DNA of 64,000 nucleotides from Paenibacillus dendritiformis (GTDB taxonomy: Bacteria > Bacillota > Bacilli > Paenibacillales > Paenibacillaceae). Location: positions 3,100,501-3,164,500 of the forward strand of contig NZ_AP025344.1 of the NCBI RefSeq assembly GCF_021654795.1. The letters are read 5' to 3'. The notes below the pieces were generated by a model. It ran no database searches. It was not told the origin of the DNA and saw nothing but the letters and a program-made list of their open reading frames with translations. Each line of letters opens with the position of its first letter. Position 1 is the stretch's first letter. A program made the translations under genes and the position numbers. This document shows, piece after piece, positions 44,082-54,195 of this stretch.

Positions 44082-44102
44082 GACGAAGCACTTCCAGGGT
44101 TC

Positions 44103-44330
44103 TCAACATGGAAACGGCTTAACCGGGTGCCCGCAACATAACGTGAGGGCCTTCGAATTATTTTGCTTCAGCGCGGGTATAATGGTGATTCCTGTTTTCG
44201 AATCTTCGAAAGCCTGGTTGATCTCTTGGTAATCGTAAAACTTTGGCAAGGGGAAACAGCCTTGACGCCTCCGATATTTTTTCAAAGCTGGCCCGCTTCT
44301 TTTTTTCAGAATGTCACGATTATTGTTCTT
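44103..44330 (-). pseudogene. Zinc alcohol dehydrogenase C-terminal remnant
   Basis: The leftward frame KFYDYQEINQAFEDSKTGIT, IIPALKQNNS is the typical C-terminal end of zinc alcohol dehydrogenases (substrate-domain helix and last strand). The bulk of the gene is absent. Together with the adjacent DoxX relic it marks a deleted block. Confidence 0.55.
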
Positions 44331-44430
44331 AGGATATCCTGTGACTTTTTCTTTATGCAGCCACAGCATCTTCGATACACATAATTGGCTCCGGTTCTGG
44401 ACACAACATTACTGATAAAGGAGGATGCCC

Positions 44431-45045
44431 ATGGAAAATAACTGCAAAAAATTATCGCCGGAGTATTCAGATGTCTATCAACAATTTCAATACATGTCCA
44501 CCCAGATGCAAAACATGTTGTCTTCCATGGATCAAGAAGGAATTGATATTTTAAAGAATCTTAGACTGCTGTCTCAAATATGCTCCGACACAGGAAAGTT
44601 GGTATCCGCCTATCACTTGAGCCGGCTTCTGGTTCCTTACACCAATCAATGCAATGAAATCTTTAATGCCATTAAATTGCTGAGCGCTCAACGCAAAGGC
44701 GCCCTTATCGTGATTGAAAGAGAAGATAAAATCAACGATTGGATCACGACGGGCACGCCCCTGTCCGCGAAGATCTCAAGTACGCTGTTAGTTTCCATTT
44801 TTCATGTAGGAAGCCCGCTGCACGACGGTGCGGTACTGATTCGGAATAACACGATTGTCTCCGCCGCCAATGTACTTCCTCTCACCCGGAAGCTGTACAA
44901 AAACAAGCTGGGCACCCGACACCGTGCAGCTATCGGTTTATCGGAGAAAACAGATGCATTGACGTTCATCGTATCCGAGGAGACAGGGGGGAAATCATTT
45001 ACCTTCAACGGCTCGCTGTACGGATTCGAGATTCCTGATGAATAA
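44431..45045 (+). CDS. cdaS: CdaS-type diadenylate cyclase (active-site motifs intact)
   Basis: About 204 residues from ATG at 44431, behind AAGGAGGATGCCC. The N-terminal 60 residues are two helices that in CdaS hold the hexamer in an autoinhibited state. The DAC domain follows (RKGALIVIEREDKINDWITT). Catalytic motifs are intact: DGA at 132-134 and RHR at 163-165 (GTRHRAAIGLSEK). It would make c-di-AMP from two ATP, in Bacillus during sporulation. Followed after 21 nt by a degenerate paralogue. Confidence 0.88.
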   Translation: MENNCKKLSPEYSDVYQQFQYMSTQMQNMLSSMDQEGIDILKNLRLLSQICSDTGKLVSAYHLSRLLVPYTNQCNEIFNAIKLLSAQRKGALIVIEREDKINDWITTGTPLSAKISSTLLVSIFHVGSPLHDGAVLIRNNTIVSAANVLPLTRKLYKNKLGTRHRAAIGLSEKTDALTFIVSEETGGKSFTFNGSLYGFEIPDE

Positions 45046-45066
45046 CTCTAGGAGAGTAATGTTGCA

Positions 45067-45681
45067 ATGAAAAAAAATGATTTCAATGATGATTTCTCGC
45101 AGCTCCGGCTTGAAATAACAGAAAAGCTCAGGAACATGAAGAAAAAGGTAGAGCAGAAGATCTCCACTCTGAGTCAAAACGATATTCGCATCATTGACAG
45201 TGTGCAAAAATTATCTCGGGAACTGCTCGAGTTGGAAACAACGGCATCGACATACTTACTTAATCGTCTCTTGTCCAAATATACGAAGTGCAGCAATGAA
45301 CTGTCTCTTGCCATTCACAGACTTAGCCTAAAACGTCATGGAGCTCTCTTTGTAATCGAGGCGAACGACCCGGTTGCCCCTCTTATACAGGGAGGGGTAC
45401 CGATTAATGCGATTATTACAAGCCAATTATTGGAGTCCATCTTTCATCCCGACAGTTTACTTCAAGAAGGCGCCGTTCTGATTCAATCCGATGTGATTGT
45501 TTCCGCCTCTAATACCTTACCTGTAACGAATCAAATATTTTGGGATAGAGTAGCAGATATTCGAGAATTATCGGCAATAGGCTTGTCCGAGCAGAGCGAT
45601 GCATTGATTATATTGATCACGGACCGTGGATCAACCTATTTTTCATTAGAGGGCAATCTCTTCCCTTTTTCCGTCTCCTAG
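45067..45681 (+). CDS. Degenerate CdaS paralogue lacking catalytic residues
   Basis: A 204-residue copy of the same two-part fold, with N-terminal helices and a DAC domain (RHGALFVIEANDPVAPLIQG). DGA is replaced by EGA (134-136), and the GTRHRAA segment is replaced by ADIRELSA (163-170), so neither catalytic motif survives. Length and frame are intact, so it is under selection for something other than catalysis. It may form mixed oligomers with the active copy or bind c-di-AMP. Confidence 0.8.
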   Translation: MKKNDFNDDFSQLRLEITEKLRNMKKKVEQKISTLSQNDIRIIDSVQKLSRELLELETTASTYLLNRLLSKYTKCSNELSLAIHRLSLKRHGALFVIEANDPVAPLIQGGVPINAIITSQLLESIFHPDSLLQEGAVLIQSDVIVSASNTLPVTNQIFWDRVADIRELSAIGLSEQSDALIILITDRGSTYFSLEGNLFPFSVS

Positions 45682-45840
45682 ACAGCGACGAATGGAGAGC
45701 TGCTGCCGTTATCATCCATTTTGCCCACGATACTATACGCTTGGCTTACTTCATTGCCGCTCCCCGTACATTCCCTGCTCTTAGGCAGGGCGGGGCCGAT
45801 GAAGACAGGACAGTTCGGTCAGGGTAAGCGTGGGCTTGCC

Positions 45841-45875
45841 AAAAAGAAAATCTCCCCAAATGAATGGGAAGATTC
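45841..45875 (-). terminator. Terminator of the cytolysin gene
   Basis: Leftward, AATCTTCCCA and TTGGGGAGATT pair around a short loop, followed by TTCTTTTT. It lies just after the cytolysin stop. Confidence 0.65.
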
Positions 45876-45885
45876 TCTGAAATGA

Positions 45886-47409
45886 CTAGTCATGACTTAT
45901 GGATGCTGACGGATGCAACGTGGTTCCCCAAATCGAAACTTTAATATTGCTGGTTAACGGAACGTTAGGTTCATCCAGAATGGTTCTCCACCATTCCCAG
46001 GCAAGACCCGTGCACTCTCTTGCAAAAATTTTGATGTTCTTGGCATTAGGCGGAAGTGGAATCTCTGTCGAGAAATGCGCTGTTTTATCTTGCCAATTTC
46101 CTTCCCAAGTTCTATGAGTGATGACTTCTTGTCCATTCTCATCAAAGGTAAACTCGTCCCAAGATACTTCAAACTGAGCTACATATGCACCGCTATGATC
46201 AAGCGTTATTTTGCCTTTCGTATATTCGGTCGTTTTCGTCTCGATATATTCTGTATTGTTGTGAACCGCAGCTATGGAATTGTCTTTCAAGAAGACACTG
46301 GTATATGAAATAGGATAAGCTGGATTCTTGGTGCTAAATTGTGCATTGTCCTTGATTACATTTTGGATGACATTGAAGTCTTTCGTGACGACCTGGTTAT
46401 GTGTCTGGGCATCGCCGCCTAATACGACAGCCGTAAACGAACTGTTTTCATAAATATCTTTGTACTGTCCGCTAGCTTGTATGCTCGGATTATTGAGCAA
46501 TAGTTTAAATGCGGTTTGTACATCGCTGCTCTTTGAGGTCGTCTCCAACTTCACGTAAATGGTTCTTCCATAAGCTACGTTAGATACCATCAGTGGCGGA
46601 GCTTCATTACTTACCCCCTTACGCACTAATTCAGCAAACGTCACACTGTCATCAAACAAGTCCGATGGATTGTTAGGAAGGGCTGCGCTTACGGTATAAA
46701 AGATTTGCTTATAAGCGGCAACCATCACTTTTTTCTCGCCGCTTGCGACCGCGTTAAAGTCGATTCCGAGCGTACCGTTCAGCACTTTAGCGTTCACGTT
46801 CAGCGCACTGGCAATTTGATTTTGGCTGTACACCATGGATTCGGCGTACTGTAATCTCGCAGGCAGTGTATGCGTGTCGGAATACTTCTCGCCCCAAGTC
46901 GACACGAGCTGATCAACGGCGCTAGAAACACTGCTGTAAGTTGGATTTTGAACGGTAATTGTATTTTCGCTCTTCAACCCGGGCAGATCAATCGTAATAT
47001 CTAATGGTTTTCTCGCGGCCATGACCAGACTAGGCTGATTATCCGCAAAATCCTGATTTGCAAGCTGGATTGCGCCTGGATACGTGCGATTCGTGATCGA
47101 ATCAATAATTGAAATATCTACGGGCGAGGTTGTGAGTGATTTCTTATCCCGTTCAACCACGATAAATTTCCCATTGGAATGAAGGCCTTCTTTGGGAACA
47201 AAACTGCTGATCTGATCGCCTTTTACGGCCAAAACTTCATTGCGATCATAATTTAGGCTTGCGATCCCGGCATCAATATCATGAAGTTCATTTGTTGCAG
47301 CAAAGGAAATACTCGAATAAGTGAACACCACTTGTAAACTAATGAGTAGACTTAGGAGCACTTTTACTCCCTTCACCTGTCTTGTTCGCCTCTGTTTTGA
47401 TTTCCTCAT
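45886..47409 (-). CDS. alv: Cholesterol-dependent cytolysin (alveolysin-like)
   Basis: A 507-residue secreted pore-forming toxin. The signal peptide is [21 protein letters not shown]. Domain 4 carries the perfect undecapeptide [11 protein letters not shown] (465-475) and the cholesterol-recognising Thr-Leu pair (497-498, GTTLHP). The GLDFNA-like segment here reads [20 protein letters not shown]. The length matches alveolysin of Paenibacillus alvei (501) and other CDCs. It binds cholesterol in host membranes and forms large pores. It stands alone with its own terminator. Confidence 0.95.
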   Translation of the reverse strand: MRKSKQRRTRQVKGVKVLLSLLISLQVVFTYSSISFAATNELHDIDAGIASLNYDRNEVLAVKGDQISSFVPKEGLHSNGKFIVVERDKKSLTTSPVDISIIDSITNRTYPGAIQLANQDFADNQPSLVMAARKPLDITIDLPGLKSENTITVQNPTYSSVSSAVDQLVSTWGEKYSDTHTLPARLQYAESMVYSQNQIASALNVNAKVLNGTLGIDFNAVASGEKKVMVAAYKQIFYTVSAALPNNPSDLFDDSVTFAELVRKGVSNEAPPLMVSNVAYGRTIYVKLETTSKSSDVQTAFKLLLNNPSIQASGQYKDIYENSSFTAVVLGGDAQTHNQVVTKDFNVIQNVIKDNAQFSTKNPAYPISYTSVFLKDNSIAAVHNNTEYIETKTTEYTKGKITLDHSGAYVAQFEVSWDEFTFDENGQEVITHRTWEGNWQDKTAHFSTEIPLPPNAKNIKIFARECTGLAWEWWRTILDEPNVPLTSNIKVSIWGTTLHPSASISHD

Positions 47410-47577
47410 GAAGATCTCCTCCTTTTATGTAAAAACTGTATCGGTATTTTGGCATCTCATTTTGATATTTCTAGGGAAATTACAAAATCCCGTAACTTTT
47501 ATAACACTAGTTATAGGCAAGAACCGGATTAGAATCCAAAATGCGGATGAAGGGAATATTTTGTTCGCCATAGAAGT

Positions 47578-47623
47578 AAAGCCGGTTTTTCCTGCCCTAA
47601 GGAAGGAAAAACCGGCTTTTTTT
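47578..47623. terminator. Strong hairpin between cytolysin and glycosyltransferase genes
   Basis: AAAGCCGGTTTTTCCT pairs with GGAAAAACCGGCTTT. A run of seven T follows on the plus strand; read leftward the T tail is shorter. It most likely ends the leftward glycosyltransferase transcript. Confidence 0.7.
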
Positions 47624-47660
47624 CGTGTCATATGCTATCGATATCGTTACTTCATTTATT

Positions 47661-48863
47661 TTAATGGGTCAAGCCTAGACTTCGTGTATGCGCGAAGATC
47701 TCCTCGACGGCCCGATGATACCCGCCCGCAGATCGGAACGAATCGCCAATCTCGACGCATGCCTTTCGAATTGACGCCTCAGTGAGCACGCGCTCTGCCG
47801 CCTCTCTAAGATCGCCCGCGAGTAAGCCTTCCTGATTCAGGTAAATGCCTGCATTGACTTCAGCCACACGCCGCGCCACCATCGGTTGGTCGGCGCTTTG
47901 GGGAAGCACAATCAGCGGCACTCCATAATATAGCCCCTCACTGGTGCTGTTCATCCCGCCGTGTGTGATAAACAATTTGGCGCGCTGCAGTACGTCGAGT
48001 TGCGGGACGTAGTCTCGAACGATAAAATTCGCAGGAATATCTCCCAAGTCCGCAATTCGGGTTTGTCTGCCGACGGATAGAATCACGGTGTACTTCGTGC
48101 CGGCGAAAGCCGAAAAACAGAGCTTGTAAAACTCCACCGCTTGATTGAAAACCGTACCGAGTGATATGTATATCAGATGATCCGTGTCCATAGAAGAGAA
48201 ATCAAAATGACGGTGTGAGCGCGGCACGATTGACGGTCCAACAAACTTATACGTCTCGTCAAAGCTGTCTCCGTCGGGTTGGAAGCGCTTCGACGTGTAG
48301 ACAATCGTTAATGGCGCGGGATTGCAGAAAACTTCGTAGCCGGAGGTAATCTGCACATTGTATCTCGATTCTACGTTGCTGGCCAGCTGCTGAAACTCTT
48401 GCTGCGCACGTTCATTCACGTCTGCCGGAAAAGGGCGCGAAAGGTGATCTTGCAGATGTTCAAAGCTATTTTGTTGAATTGCAAAACTCGTGCACGAGTT
48501 GATTGCTGGCAGGTCGAGTATTTGTGCCACCAGACGCCCGCAGCCGAACATCGAATCATGAATGATGTAGTCAAAGCGTTTTCCTTTGATTTGCTCCAGG
48601 AGACGGGGAATGATAATGTCGGCGGTGCGCAGCAGTCCACCCACTCGCGCCCAAGGATTTCTTCCTCCGGCAAGGAACGCCTCCACAAATTTGCCGCTAT
48701 CGAATGTGATCACCTCTGCGCCCGTCGGCTCGACGCGCTCACGATATTGGTCCGCGATAAAGTAAACCGCCTCTTCGCCACGACGGATAAGTTCTTGCAC
48801 CACGCCAAGGGTTGGATTGATATGTCCTTCGGAACCTCCATTGATTACCAATACGCGTGCCAT
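47661..48863 (-). CDS. MGT-family (macrolide-type) UDP-glycosyltransferase
   Basis: About 400 residues from ATG at 48863 behind AAAGGTGATGTT. GT1-family GT-B fold: ARVLVINGGSEGHINPTLGV at the acceptor site, LIYISLGTVFNQAVEFYKLC, and the donor-binding HGGMNSTSEGLYYGVPLIVL. Close to YjiC/YojK and macrolide glycosyltransferases that modify phenolics or macrolides. The acceptor is unknown. Could belong to the ribosome-drug defence of this strain, but it is far from that locus. Confidence 0.85.
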   Translation of the reverse strand: MARVLVINGGSEGHINPTLGVVQELIRRGEEAVYFIADQYRERVEPTGAEVITFDSGKFVEAFLAGGRNPWARVGGLLRTADIIIPRLLEQIKGKRFDYIIHDSMFGCGRLVAQILDLPAINSCTSFAIQQNSFEHLQDHLSRPFPADVNERAQQEFQQLASNVESRYNVQITSGYEVFCNPAPLTIVYTSKRFQPDGDSFDETYKFVGPSIVPRSHRHFDFSSMDTDHLIYISLGTVFNQAVEFYKLCFSAFAGTKYTVILSVGRQTRIADLGDIPANFIVRDYVPQLDVLQRAKLFITHGGMNSTSEGLYYGVPLIVLPQSADQPMVARRVAEVNAGIYLNQEGLLAGDLREAAERVLTEASIRKACVEIGDSFRSAGGYHRAVEEIFAHTRSLGLTH

Positions 48864-49034
48864 AACATCACCTTTCATCACGAAGTACGCCGCGCCGAGC
48901 ACCCGCGGTTGCGTTTATCGCTTCAGCTTTTCCAGATCACTCCCGGTTCATTCCTTCATGAGACGGCTATTGATTAACTGTAGCAACCTGCCAATTCTAC
49001 GTCAACTCTCATTGATGATGGGACCCGGCGCCGT

Positions 49035-49931
49035 TCATAATCCCGGCTGATTCGGCGGATTGGCCTGGATATAGGCAATAAACTCCCGGGATGCATAAGA
49101 AAGGTATCTATCCCGTGGATAAATAAGCGCCAGCTCCCAAGCAATCTCCGGATGGGAGATCGAAACGGCATGAACGGCAAGATGATGCAAACGGTTCGCC
49201 ATCGATCGGGGGATCAATGAAATTCCTAACTGAGACGCCACCATCTCGCAGCAGAAATCCCACAGGGAGGTCATATGAGCTACCTCGGGCTCGAACCCGG
49301 CCTGCAAGCATGCTTGCCACACTACGTCATGAAGGGCGAATTCCTTGGTGAACAGAATAAACGGCTCATTTTTTAATTCAACCAGACTGACGGATTTTCT
49401 TCCGGCAAGCCAGTGGTGACTGCTGGCAATGATAACCAGCTCCTCGGATAACAAGGAAACCGTTCCATACAACCGGGTGTTCACCGGCAGCACCGTGACC
49501 CCAAAATCGATATTCCCTTGCTCCATCTGCGTCTCTACCTGTTTCGCGCTGTATTCTGCCATTTGAATCTCAATCCTGGGATATCTCTTCTTGAAGCCGG
49601 CAATGATTTTGGGGAATAGCAATGCCCCGATTGTAGGCATGATTCCCATCTTCACCTTTCCTCTTTGCACTTGAACCAGCTCATTAACCGAAGAAGATAA
49701 TTCCTCTAGCAGCTGCAAAATTTTAATAGCCTTGTCGTGAACCAGCTTTCCAGTATCCGTGAGCACAACCTCCCTCTCGGAACGGTCAAGCAAAGTAACT
49801 CCCAATTCGTCTTCCAGGCTTTTGATCATCTTGCTGATGGATGGCTGAGATACAAACAGGACCTGCGAAGCTTTTGTAAAATTTTTATGTTTGGCCACTT
49901 CTGTAAAATAATGAAGCTGTCGAATATCCAT
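49035..49931 (-). CDS. LysR-family transcriptional regulator
   Basis: A 298-residue LTTR: N-terminal winged HTH DIRQLHYFTEVAKHKNFTKA, SQVLFVSQPSISKMIKSLED; effector domain KVKMGIMPTIGALLFPKIIA. It lies just beyond the terminator of the branched-chain degradation operon in the same orientation. It may control that operon, where a GCATAG-TTT-CTATGC palindrome lies upstream. That link is inference. Confidence 0.9.
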   Translation of the reverse strand: MDIRQLHYFTEVAKHKNFTKASQVLFVSQPSISKMIKSLEDELGVTLLDRSEREVVLTDTGKLVHDKAIKILQLLEELSSSVNELVQVQRGKVKMGIMPTIGALLFPKIIAGFKKRYPRIEIQMAEYSAKQVETQMEQGNIDFGVTVLPVNTRLYGTVSLLSEELVIIASSHHWLAGRKSVSLVELKNEPFILFTKEFALHDVVWQACLQAGFEPEVAHMTSLWDFCCEMVASQLGISLIPRSMANRLHHLAVHAVSISHPEIAWELALIYPRDRYLSYASREFIAYIQANPPNQPGL

Positions 49932-50020
49932 CTGATCCGGATCTGCCTCCTTCCCCTATAGGCAAAGCGGTATCCAAACCATTCATCCTCCGGCTCAAGA
50001 TCATGATATGCCGTCCAAGC

Positions 50021-50060
50021 AAAAAACAGCACCGGCGCGCCGCTGCGCGCTTGGTGCTGT
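50021..50060 (-). terminator. Terminator of the leucine-degradation operon
   Basis: Leftward, AGCACCAAGCGCGC and GCGCGCCGGTGCT pair around a short loop and are followed by six T. Confidence 0.75.
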
Positions 50061-50080
50061 TCGTTCAGAAAGGCCATGAA

Positions 50081-51619
50081 TTAAACCGGATAGACCGGGT
50101 GCTTCCGCTCAGAGAAGACGACGACCTTTGATGAATAAGCCTCAAATCGGCTCACTAACTCGTCGCGCAGCGAATTGGCCGGAATAATTCCGTCAACAAT
50201 CATCTCGGAGGCGAGCCGGTAAATATCAATATCCCGCTTATATTCCTCCCGTTGTTGTTCAATAAAAGCCGCCCGCTCGTGTTCAGGCAGCTGCGCAATT
50301 TTATTGGCATAGACGGCGTTGACCGCAGCTTCCGGCCCCATCACCGCGATTTGAGCCGTAGGCAAGGCGAGACAGCAATCCGGTTCGAACGCGGGACCAG
50401 CCATCGCATAGAGGCCTGCTCCGTATGCTTTACGGACGATCACCGAGATTTTGGGCACGCTCGCTTCGGACATGGCCGAGATCATTTTCGCGCCATGGCG
50501 GATAATTCCTGCCCGCTCCACCTTGGTTCCGATCATAAAGCCGGGAACGTCGGCGAGAAACAGAAGCGGAATATGAAACGCATCGCAAAGGGTAATAAAT
50601 CGGGCTGCCTTATCCGCCGAATCGTGAAACAGCACGCCTCCTTTCACCCGCGGCTGATTGGCGATGATCCCAACCGGTTTTCCGTTCATTCGGGCCAATC
50701 CCGTAATGAGCTCCCCGGCAAACAGCTTCTTCATCTCAAAGAATGACCCCTCGTCAATAATCCGGTCAATCAGGTCATACATATTGAACGGAGCATTCTG
50801 GTTGGAGGGGATGATCTCTTCTAATGATTTCTCGAAGGACTGTGGCGCCGCTGCTTCCATGACCGGCGGCTTCCCGGAAAAATTGGCGGGAAAATAGGAG
50901 AGATATCGCCGTGCCATCGAAATGGCTTCTTCTTCGTTCTGGGCCAGCACATCGCCGCATCCGGATACCGAGCAATGCATGCGCGCGCCACCCATCTCTT
51001 CTAACGTAACCTTCTCCCCGATAACCATCTCCGCCATCCGCGGGGAACCGAGATACATGGATGCATTTCCATCCACCATAATCACGATATCGCAAAATGC
51101 CGGAATGTATGCCCCGCCTGCAGCCGAAGGACCGAAGAGCAGACAGATTTGAGGGATTTTACCCGACAATTTGACCTGGTTGTAAAAAATGCGGCCTGCC
51201 CCGCGCCTGCCGGGGAACATCTCGACCTGGTCCGTAATGCGAGCGCCTGCCGAATCCACAAGGTAAATCAACGGCACCCTCATTTTGTCGGCCGTCTCTT
51301 GTATTCGAATGATCTTCTCTACCGTACGCGCTCCCCAAGAACCGGCTTTTACGGTGGAATCATTGGCCATCACGCACACGATTCTCCCGTTAATCTTGCC
51401 AATCGCCGTAACCACGCCATCGGCCGGAAGTTCTTCTGCCGCGCAGTTGGCAAATAATGCATCCTCCAGCTCGTAACCCGGATCAAACAATAGCTTTAAA
51501 CGGTCGCGAACAAATCGTTTTCCCCGCTCCGCATTCTTTTGATGATAGGCCTGCGCCCCCCCTTTGAGGATCCGTGAACGGCGTTCCTGCAGCTCCTCCG
51601 GCTTTATATCAATGGACAT
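50081..51619 (-). CDS. Methylcrotonyl-CoA carboxylase carboxyltransferase subunit
   Basis: A 512-residue acyl-CoA carboxyltransferase with the two crotonase-like halves: PLIYLVDSAGARITDQVEMF, CLLFGPSAAGGAYIPAFCDI, then IANQPRVKGGVLFHDSADKA, FLADVPGFMIGTKVERAGII and MAGPAFEPDCCLALPTAQIA. Operon context (isovaleryl-CoA route) points to 3-methylcrotonyl-CoA as substrate. Orthologous in place to yngE of Bacillus subtilis. Last gene of the operon. Confidence 0.88.
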   Translation of the reverse strand: MSIDIKPEELQERRSRILKGGAQAYHQKNAERGKRFVRDRLKLLFDPGYELEDALFANCAAEELPADGVVTAIGKINGRIVCVMANDSTVKAGSWGARTVEKIIRIQETADKMRVPLIYLVDSAGARITDQVEMFPGRRGAGRIFYNQVKLSGKIPQICLLFGPSAAGGAYIPAFCDIVIMVDGNASMYLGSPRMAEMVIGEKVTLEEMGGARMHCSVSGCGDVLAQNEEEAISMARRYLSYFPANFSGKPPVMEAAAPQSFEKSLEEIIPSNQNAPFNMYDLIDRIIDEGSFFEMKKLFAGELITGLARMNGKPVGIIANQPRVKGGVLFHDSADKAARFITLCDAFHIPLLFLADVPGFMIGTKVERAGIIRHGAKMISAMSEASVPKISVIVRKAYGAGLYAMAGPAFEPDCCLALPTAQIAVMGPEAAVNAVYANKIAQLPEHERAAFIEQQREEYKRDIDIYRLASEMIVDGIIPANSLRDELVSRFEAYSSKVVVFSERKHPVYPV

Positions 51620-51636
51620 CCCCTACTCCTCCTTTT

Positions 51637-52536
51637 CTACAAAATGCTGCCGGCCTGAAGATTGCGGCTTGGCAACTCCCTTCCTATCTTTTCCTGAATA
51701 AAACGGGCCGCGGAGAGCAGCTTCTCCCGATTTACCCCCGTGTGAATCCCCATCGCATCCAACATGTAAAGCAAATCCTCCGTAGCCACATTGCCCGAGG
51801 CCCCGGGCGCATACGGGCATCCGCCCAACCCGCCGACGGACGAGTCGAACGTCGTGATCCCCATGTCCATGGACACCAAAATATTCGCCAGCGCCGTCCC
51901 GCGCGTATCGTGAAAGTGCAGAGCCAGTTTTTTGGCATCAAAACGCTTTAATAGACTATTCAATACCTCTTGCACCTGCTTCGGATTGGCAATTCCGATC
52001 GTATCCCCGAGAGACAACTCGCCAATCCCCATTTCGAACAACGTTTCCGCTACCCGGATCACGTCATCGACGGACACGGGCCCCTCATAGGGACAACCGA
52101 AGACGGTGGACACATAACCGCGGACTGACTTTCCGGCTGCAAGGGCTTCTTGCGCCACTTCACTTAGAATGGGAAAGGTAGCGCGAATCGGCTTGTTGAT
52201 GTTCCTTTGATTATGAGTTTCGCTCGCAGACATAAAGACGGCCGCTTCATCCACATCGGCTTCCAGCGCTCGCTCCAGACCTTGACGGTTCGGAACGAGA
52301 GCCGAATAAAGGATGCCGGGCATTCGTTCAATTCCTCTCGCCACTTCAGCGGCATCGGCCAGCGCCGGAATCCACTTGGGATTTACAAACGAAGTGATTT
52401 CAACCGATGGGATACCGGTGCCGGACAATTGGTTGATCCAAGCGATTTTATCCTCTGTCGACACAAAGACCTTCTCATTCTGTAATCCATCCCTTGGACC
52501 AACCTCTTTGATCGTCACACTCGCCGGCCAGTTCAT
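51637..52536 (-). CDS. Hydroxymethylglutaryl-CoA lyase
   Basis: About 299 residues; the likely start is ATG at 52536 (GGGGTTGGGGAG) and an ATG at 52554 has no site. Motifs are VTIKEVGPRDGLQNEKVFVS at the active site and GLGGCPYAPGASGNVATEDL with the catalytic Cys. It splits HMG-CoA to acetyl-CoA and acetoacetate. Matches yngG. Confidence 0.92.
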   Translation of the reverse strand: MNWPASVTIKEVGPRDGLQNEKVFVSTEDKIAWINQLSGTGIPSVEITSFVNPKWIPALADAAEVARGIERMPGILYSALVPNRQGLERALEADVDEAAVFMSASETHNQRNINKPIRATFPILSEVAQEALAAGKSVRGYVSTVFGCPYEGPVSVDDVIRVAETLFEMGIGELSLGDTIGIANPKQVQEVLNSLLKRFDAKKLALHFHDTRGTALANILVSMDMGITTFDSSVGGLGGCPYAPGASGNVATEDLLYMLDAMGIHTGVNREKLLSAARFIQEKIGRELPSRNLQAGSIL

Positions 52537-52558
52537 CTCCCCAACCCCCAGCATACGT

Positions 52559-52771
52559 TTAATCCAGCTCGATCAATAGATCTCCTTCATTTACAAAGTC
52601 GCCTTCGCTCACGAGTACTTCTTTTACCGTCCCGCCGGAACCGGCGGTAATCGTGATCTCCATTTTCATCGATTCCAACACGGCCACGTTTTGTCCCGCT
52701 TCGACTTGATCCCCAGGCTTGACAAGGAGTTGATACACATTCCCCGCCATAACCGCCGCTATTTTGCTCAT
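52559..52771 (-). CDS. Biotin carboxyl carrier subunit
   Basis: A 70-residue biotinyl domain with the biotinylation motif ESMKM at Lys36 (NVAVLESMKMEITITAG). It carries CO2 between the biotin carboxylase and carboxyltransferase encoded in this operon. Matches yngHB in size and position. Confidence 0.92.
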   Translation of the reverse strand: MSKIAAVMAGNVYQLLVKPGDQVEAGQNVAVLESMKMEITITAGSGGTVKEVLVSEGDFVNEGDLLIELD

Positions 52772-52834
52772 CTCATATAACCTCCTGTTCTACGAATAGC
52801 CTTTCGGTAACTCGCCAGGCCCTATCCGATCAAG

Positions 52835-54181
52835 TCATGTCTTCTCCATTAAATAGTTCGCAACGAACCCCGTTGTCGTATCGCCTGAACGGAATGCGGG
52901 ATGCGCGATGACTTCTTGCAGCATCGGGATGTTTGTTTTGATGCCCTCAACCTGATAAGCGGCCAGCGCCTGTTGAAGCCGGTCAATCGCTTCGTCGCGA
53001 TCCTTCCCTTTGACGATGAGTTTCGCAATCATCGGATCATAGAAAGGAGTGACCATGGAACCGTCATGTACAGCCAACTCATGGCGGATTCCGTCTCCTT
53101 CAGGTACAGCCAACTTCGTAATCACTCCCGGAGATGGGAAGAACGTCTTCGGATCCTCCGCATAAATCCGCACTTCAATCGCATGACCGTCGCGTGTCAC
53201 ATCGGATTGACCAAAATTCAAGGAATGTCCGGCCGCAATCCGCAATTGCTCCGCAACCAAGTCCAAGCCGGTAATCTCTTCTGTAATCGTATGCTCCACC
53301 TGCAGACGAGTATTCATTTCAAGGAAATAGAAGTTTTTATTCCCGTCGACTAAAAACTCGATCGTTCCTGCATTCCGGTATCCGATGGATTGAGCCGCCC
53401 TTACCGCCGCTTCTCCCATTTTGCTTCTCGTGAGTTCATCCAAGTAGGCGGAAGGGGCTTCCTCCACTACTTTTTGATGACGGCGTTGAATGGAACATTC
53501 CCGTTCCCCTAAGTGGACGGTATTCCCATAGGAATCGGCCAAAATCTGAATTTCGATGTGCCGGGGATTTTCCACGACCTTCTCGATATACATGGCCCCG
53601 TCTCCGAAGAAATCAGAGGCTCGTTTCTGGTTCCCTTCAAATGCTTGCTTCATTTCCGATTCGTTAGCCACGATCTGCATGCCGATCCCGCCGCCGCCGG
53701 CCGAAGCCTTGAGCATGACCGGATAGCCGATACGATGGGCTGCCCGTGCTGCATCTTCCGCATCCGCTAATGGATAGGACATGCCGGGGACGACAGGCAC
53801 ACCCGCTTTTTCCATGATATTCCGGGATTCAATTTTACTGCCCATGCGGGAGATGACATCCGCGGATGGACCGATGAATACGATTCCCGCCTCCTCACAG
53901 CGGCGGGCAAATTCGGCATTTTCCGAGAGAAGCCCGTAGCCGGGGTGAATCGCATCCGCTTTTGAAAGACGGGCGATTTCTAAAATTTTATCGATTTTCA
54001 AGTAGCTGTCTGTTACTCTGGGATTTCCGACCTCGTAGGCCTCATCCGCCATTTTGACATGAGGTGCTTCCTTATCCACTTTCGAATATATGCTGACGGT
54101 GGCAATGCCCAGCGATTGGCAAGTACGGATCACTCGAGCCGCAATCTCCCCCCGGTTCGCGATTAGAATCTTCTTGAACAT
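52835..54181 (-). CDS. Biotin carboxylase subunit of acyl-CoA carboxylase
   Basis: About 448 residues from ATG at 54181 behind AAAGGGGGTTGG; the longer frame to 54346 is unsupported. Marks are FKKILIANRGEIAARVIRTC, KASAGGGGIGMQIVANESEM (ATP lid), RECSIQRRHQKVVEEAPSAY and EMNTRLQVEHTITEEITGLD. Matches AccC/MccA-type biotin carboxylases and yngH by context. Confidence 0.92.
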   Translation of the reverse strand: MFKKILIANRGEIAARVIRTCQSLGIATVSIYSKVDKEAPHVKMADEAYEVGNPRVTDSYLKIDKILEIARLSKADAIHPGYGLLSENAEFARRCEEAGIVFIGPSADVISRMGSKIESRNIMEKAGVPVVPGMSYPLADAEDAARAAHRIGYPVMLKASAGGGGIGMQIVANESEMKQAFEGNQKRASDFFGDGAMYIEKVVENPRHIEIQILADSYGNTVHLGERECSIQRRHQKVVEEAPSAYLDELTRSKMGEAAVRAAQSIGYRNAGTIEFLVDGNKNFYFLEMNTRLQVEHTITEEITGLDLVAEQLRIAAGHSLNFGQSDVTRDGHAIEVRIYAEDPKTFFPSPGVITKLAVPEGDGIRHELAVHDGSMVTPFYDPMIAKLIVKGKDRDEAIDRLQQALAAYQVEGIKTNIPMLQEVIAHPAFRSGDTTTGFVANYLMEKT

Positions 54182-54195
54182 AGCACCAACCCCCT

